Notes under the pieces: generated by a model
Seen by the model: the letters and a program-made list of their open reading frames with translations, nothing else
What the model was told of the DNA's origin: nothing
The model's database searches: none
Position numbers and translations under genes: made by a program
Shown here: positions 48,830-51,905 of the stretch, one piece after another
How the letters are laid out: each line of letters begins with the position of its first letter
How positions within the stretch are numbered: the first letter of the stretch is position 1
NCBI GenBank assembly: GCA_016463375.1
Contig: JAEMRK010000007.1
Coordinates: forward strand, 1-51,905
Direction of reading: 5' to 3'
Source: Parachlamydiales bacterium
Lineage (GTDB): Bacteria; Chlamydiota; Chlamydiia; Chlamydiales; JAEMRK01
Length of the DNA stretch: 51,905 nt

Positions 48830-49837
48830 ATGAATTTAAAAAATTTGTCTAAACTGGCTCGTATTACCGGTACAGGTTCTTATTTGCCAGAGAAAATTTT
48901 ATCCAATGCGGATCTTGAAAAAATGGTCGAGACAACCGATGAATGGATTGTCAGCCGCACTGGTATGAAAGAGCGTCGCATTGCTGCAGACGACGAATTC
49001 ACATCTCATATGGCAACTAAAGCGGCGACTATAGCGCTACAAGACGCTAATATTCAAGCAGACCAAATCGACGCTATTTTAGTTGCTACTTTGACACCGG
49101 ATCATATTTTTCCAAGCACTGCTGCTTTGTTAGAGCGTAATTTGGGAGCCAAAAATGCTGCAGCTTTAGATATACAAGCTGCTTGTACTGGCTATCTTTA
49201 TGCTTTATCTATAGCTAAAGCTTGGATTGAATCTGGAACTTATTCCAATATTTTAGTTGTCGCTGCTGAAAAGCTTTCGACGATAGTCGATTATAAAGAT
49301 CGTGGAACATGTATTTTGTTTGGTGACGGTGCATCAGCTGCAGTTGTAAGTAATAAAGGAGCTGGTTTAGCAATACAGCACACCTGTCTTGGCGCTGATG
49401 GAGAGCAATCAGAGCTTTTGAAATTACCGGCTGGTGGATCCAGATTACCTGCATCTAAAGAAACGGTTGAACAAGGGTTGCATTACCTACAGATGGAGGG
49501 GCGAGAGGTTTATAAACACGCTGTCCGACGTATGGAAAATGCAGCTAAAGAATGTTTAGATAAGTGTGGGTTAAGCGATTCAGATATAAGCTGGCTCGTT
49601 CCTCACCAAGCTAATATACGTATTATGGAAGCTATTGCTAAACGCTTTGGCATTCCAATGGAAAGAGTTTTTCAAACCATTCATAAATATGGGAACACCT
49701 CAGCGTCAGCAATTGCCATTGCTTTAGACGAACTTCTTAAAGAACATCCTGTAAGCACAGGCGACAATCTATTACTTTTTGCATTTGGTGCTGGATTGAC
49801 TTGGGGCGCTTCTCTTTTAACACAAATTGAAGAGTAG
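48830..49837 (+). CDS. fabH: 3-oxoacyl-ACP synthase III FabH
   Basis: FabH starts fatty-acid synthesis by condensing acetyl-CoA with malonyl-ACP. The 335-residue enzyme has the catalytic Cys119 in DIQAACTGYLYAL, His in LVPHQANIRI and Asn in KYGNTSAS, the FabH catalytic triad. The start motif ARITGTGSYLPEKILSN is standard. It begins a four-gene plus-strand operon (fabH-fabD-fabG-acpP), with fabD only 6 nt downstream. Confidence 0.97.
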   Translation: MNLKNLSKLARITGTGSYLPEKILSNADLEKMVETTDEWIVSRTGMKERRIAADDEFTSHMATKAATIALQDANIQADQIDAILVATLTPDHIFPSTAALLERNLGAKNAAALDIQAACTGYLYALSIAKAWIESGTYSNILVVAAEKLSTIVDYKDRGTCILFGDGASAAVVSNKGAGLAIQHTCLGADGEQSELLKLPAGGSRLPASKETVEQGLHYLQMEGREVYKHAVRRMENAAKECLDKCGLSDSDISWLVPHQANIRIMEAIAKRFGIPMERVFQTIHKYGNTSASAIAIALDELLKEHPVSTGDNLLLFAFGAGLTWGASLLTQIEE

Positions 49838-49843
49838 TTCAGA

Positions 49844-50791
49844 ATGGGACAACATCAACAAAACATTGCATTTATTTTTCCAGGACAAGGCGCTCAGTAT
49901 GTGGGTATGGGGCAAGATTTCTATACGCAATATAGCTCCTACCGTCACACATTTGAAGAAGCAAATGATATTTTAGGGTACTCAATTTCTACAATAGCAT
50001 TAGAAGGCCCTGAAAAATCATTAACTGAAACCCTAAATAGTCAAATCGCCATATACACGATGAGTTCAGCACTAGTACGGGTACTTAAAGAACAGTTCCC
50101 TCAATTAGCACCCAACGTATGTGCAGGTTTAAGCCTTGGTGAATACAGTGCTATAACAGCTTCTGGTAAATTATCATTTAATCAATGTCTCCCTATAGTT
50201 AAAAAACGTGGACAGTTTATGAATGATGCCTGTGAAAAAACGCAAGGCACGATGGCTGTTGTGATGGGATTAGACGCAGATATAGTTGAAAATATGGTTA
50301 AGGAAATAAATTTGCCTAACGATTTATGGTCAGCAAATTTTAATTGTCCAGGACAAGTGGTGATTTCAGGAACTCAAAAAGGTATTGAAGTGGGTTCTCA
50401 AGCTGCAAAAGATAGGGGAGCCAAGCGAGTTATTCCTTTGCAAGTGCATGGTGCATTCCATAGTGGTTTAATGAAAGATGCTCAAATAAAGTTAACTCCT
50501 TACATCAATGAGCTGTCTTTCATTGATACGCCAATTCAAATTGCAATGAATGTTCCAGGTGATTACGTAGACGATTTACAACTCATGCGACAATACATGG
50601 CAGAACAAGTTACAAATCCTGTTCGTTGGGAAATGGATGTTCGAGCTATGGATAAAAAAGACGTTAATCCTTTTATCGAAATTGGTTGTGGCAAAACACT
50701 TGCTGGTATGAATAAGCGCATCGGCGTTAGTGCGCCTACGATTAGTATAGAAAAAGTTGAAGATTTAGAGCTTTTAGCAAAAAGCCTTTAA
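49844..50791 (+). CDS. fabD: malonyl-CoA:ACP transacylase FabD
   Basis: FabD transfers malonyl from CoA to ACP. The 315-residue protein has FPGQGAQYVGMG (~12-23), the nucleophile Ser97 in GLSLGEY, an active-site His in VHGAFHSGLM (~198-207) and the substrate Arg/Gln motifs NPVRWEMDV and IEIGCGKTLAGM. It is 6 nt downstream of fabH and 23 nt upstream of fabG. Confidence 0.96.
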   Translation: MGQHQQNIAFIFPGQGAQYVGMGQDFYTQYSSYRHTFEEANDILGYSISTIALEGPEKSLTETLNSQIAIYTMSSALVRVLKEQFPQLAPNVCAGLSLGEYSAITASGKLSFNQCLPIVKKRGQFMNDACEKTQGTMAVVMGLDADIVENMVKEINLPNDLWSANFNCPGQVVISGTQKGIEVGSQAAKDRGAKRVIPLQVHGAFHSGLMKDAQIKLTPYINELSFIDTPIQIAMNVPGDYVDDLQLMRQYMAEQVTNPVRWEMDVRAMDKKDVNPFIEIGCGKTLAGMNKRIGVSAPTISIEKVEDLELLAKSL

Positions 50792-50814
50792 AAATTTTAT
50801 AAGTTGGAGTTCGA

Positions 50815-51561
50815 ATGACTTTACTCAAAGATAAAGTGGCTATAATCACTGGTGGAACTGCTGGAATTGGTCGTGCAATCGCATTTGAATTTGCTAAAGC
50901 TGGTGCTCATATTGCAGTTGTCGGGACTAATACCGAACGTGGTCAAGCTGTCGTTAATGAGATTATAAGTCAATATGGTGTTAAAGCCCATTTTTACAAA
51001 ACTAATGTAGCTTCGTTTTCAGACGTTGAAAATTGTCTAAAAGACATTGCCAATGATTTCCCCGTTATTGACATCCTTGTCAATAACGCAGGTATTACAA
51101 AAGACGGGTTAATGATGAAGATGTCAGAAGAAAATTGGGACATCGTAATTGATACTAACTTGAAATCTGTGTTTAATTTTTGCAAATTGTTGGCTCGTCA
51201 ATTTCTGAAGGCGAGACAAGGAAAAATTATTAATGTCACGTCTGTTATCGGCTTGACAGGAAATGCTGGTCAAGGAAACTATGCTGCATCTAAAGCGGGC
51301 ATGGTGGGTTTAACTAAATCATTAGCACTAGAGTTTGCATCGCGAAATATCCAAGTCAACTGTATTGCTCCTGGTTTTATTGAAACTAGTATGACTGATG
51401 GCTTATCCGATGAAATTAAAAAGAATTTGCTCGAGCAAATTCCAATGGGAAGAATGGGTAAAACAGAAGAAATTGCCTCTGCTGCGCTATTTCTTGCCAG
51501 CGACATGTCAAATTACATCACTGCACAGGTGTTAGTTGTTGACGGCGGCATGGTAAGGTAG
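50815..51561 (+). CDS. fabG: 3-oxoacyl-ACP reductase FabG
   Basis: FabG reduces beta-ketoacyl-ACP using NADPH. The 248-residue SDR enzyme has the cofactor motif [12 protein letters not shown] (~12-23), NNAG at 90-93 and the catalytic Ser143-Tyr156-Lys160 set, with the family C-terminus [18 protein letters not shown] lies about 7 nt before the ATG. acpP follows after 52 nt. Confidence 0.97.
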   Translation: MTLLKDKVAIITGGTAGIGRAIAFEFAKAGAHIAVVGTNTERGQAVVNEIISQYGVKAHFYKTNVASFSDVENCLKDIANDFPVIDILVNNAGITKDGLMMKMSEENWDIVIDTNLKSVFNFCKLLARQFLKARQGKIINVTSVIGLTGNAGQGNYAASKAGMVGLTKSLALEFASRNIQVNCIAPGFIETSMTDGLSDEIKKNLLEQIPMGRMGKTEEIASAALFLASDMSNYITAQVLVVDGGMVR

Positions 51562-51613
51562 AGCAAATCCCCTTAAAGTTAAAAAACGCAAAATAAAGCA
51601 AAGGAAAAAAAAG

Positions 51614-51850
51614 ATGTCTATAGAACAAGAAGTCATTGATATCGTTGTAGAACAACTTGGCGTCGATCGTTCCGAAGTGACGCGTGAAAAATCATTTGTT
51701 GAAGATCTAAACGCTGACTCACTCGATCTAACAGAATTAATTATGACTTTCGAAGAACGTTTCGGTTTTGAAATATCTGAAGAAGACGCAGAAAAAATTA
51801 CAACTGTTGGCAAAGCCGTAGACTATATTGAAAAACATAAAGTTGCTTAA
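51614..51850 (+). CDS. acpP: acyl carrier protein
   Basis: The 78-residue acidic ACP carries the phosphopantetheine serine Ser36 in the DSLD motif, with helix [15 protein letters not shown] and helix [13 protein letters not shown]. It is the acyl carrier for FabH, FabD and FabG encoded upstream and the likely acyl donor for LpxD. AAAGGA precedes the ATG. A perfect 15-bp hairpin ends the window. Confidence 0.98.
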   Translation: MSIEQEVIDIVVEQLGVDRSEVTREKSFVEDLNADSLDLTELIMTFEERFGFEISEEDAEKITTVGKAVDYIEKHKVA

Positions 51851-51858
51851 TTTTTTCC

Positions 51859-51892
51859 GTTAAAAGCTTTGCAATAATGCAAAGCTTTTAAC
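51859..51892 (+). terminator. hairpin after acpP, terminator-like
   Basis: GTTAAAAGCTTTGCA (51859-51873) and TGCAAAGCTTTTAAC (51878-51892) form a perfect 15-bp stem with a 4-nt ATAA loop, beginning 8 nt after the acpP stop. No long U-run follows on the plus strand before the window ends, but a T-run (51851-51856) precedes the stem and would follow it as A residues on the other strand. It most likely ends the fab-acp transcript. Confidence 0.6.
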
Positions 51893-51905
51893 TTCAAATT
51901 GAAAT

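Overview
The window is a dense stretch of an AT-rich chlamydial chromosome, most likely from an environmental, amoeba-associated Chlamydiales lineage such as the Parachlamydiaceae. The strongest evidence is gene order at the right end. Reading right to left, acpP-fabG-fabD-fabH, recR, bamA, ompH/skp, lpxD, one unknown gene, then pdhA-pdhB-pdhC, with glgP further on, follows the order known from Chlamydia trachomatis, as far as I remember it. A malate dehydrogenase, a PhnP-like hydrolase with HflX, glgB next to an unknown gene, rplM-rpsI and a zinc-type P-ATPase fit the same assignment. I cannot name the genus or species from sequence reading alone.

Layout. 1-4.3 kb is accessory or lineage-specific. 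It holds the 3' part of a gene resembling an OTU protease with its catalytic residues replaced, a thioredoxin-like 2Fe-2S protein, a protein with an RNA polymerase alpha-CTD-like domain, two small polar proteins with acidic tails, and an exported TPR-type protein. 4.4-19.9 kb is mostly housekeeping: mdh, a membrane protein, phnP-like, hflX, radC, hemH, marC family, then mtaB, a GH95-tail-like protein, glgB and ligA in close succession, convergent miaB, and rplM-rpsI. 20.0-28.9 kb on the minus strand reads as one cell-envelope unit: tamA-tamB-mlaE-mlaF-mlaD-yqgE. 29.0-33.8 kb holds hemL-yggS followed by an accessory patch: an APH(9)-type (spectinomycin-kinase-like) gene, a DPPY methyltransferase with a possible signal peptide, and an unknown gene. 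33.8-51.9 kb holds glgP, the P-type ATPase, pdhABC, the lpxD-ompH-bamA-recR block and the fatty-acid synthesis operon.

Shared tasks are outer-membrane building and lipid movement (BamA, Skp, LpxD, TamA/TamB, MlaEFD), fatty-acid synthesis (FabH, FabD, FabG, ACP), glycogen turnover (GlgB, GlgP and the unknown gene before glgB), acetyl-CoA production (PDH E1 and E2), heme precursors (HemL, HemH) and tRNA methylthiolation (MiaB, MtaB). No tRNA, rRNA, CRISPR array, insertion sequence or prophage gene was recognised.

Most interesting items: a probably degenerate OTU-fold protein; an APH(9)-like kinase in an amoeba-symbiont lineage; a DPPY methyltransferase that may be exported; a Tam-Mla gene cluster; a near-leaderless consensus promoter; an alpha-CTD-like protein; and hairpins or operator-like dyads at mtaB, mdh and glgB and inside the ends of convergent genes.
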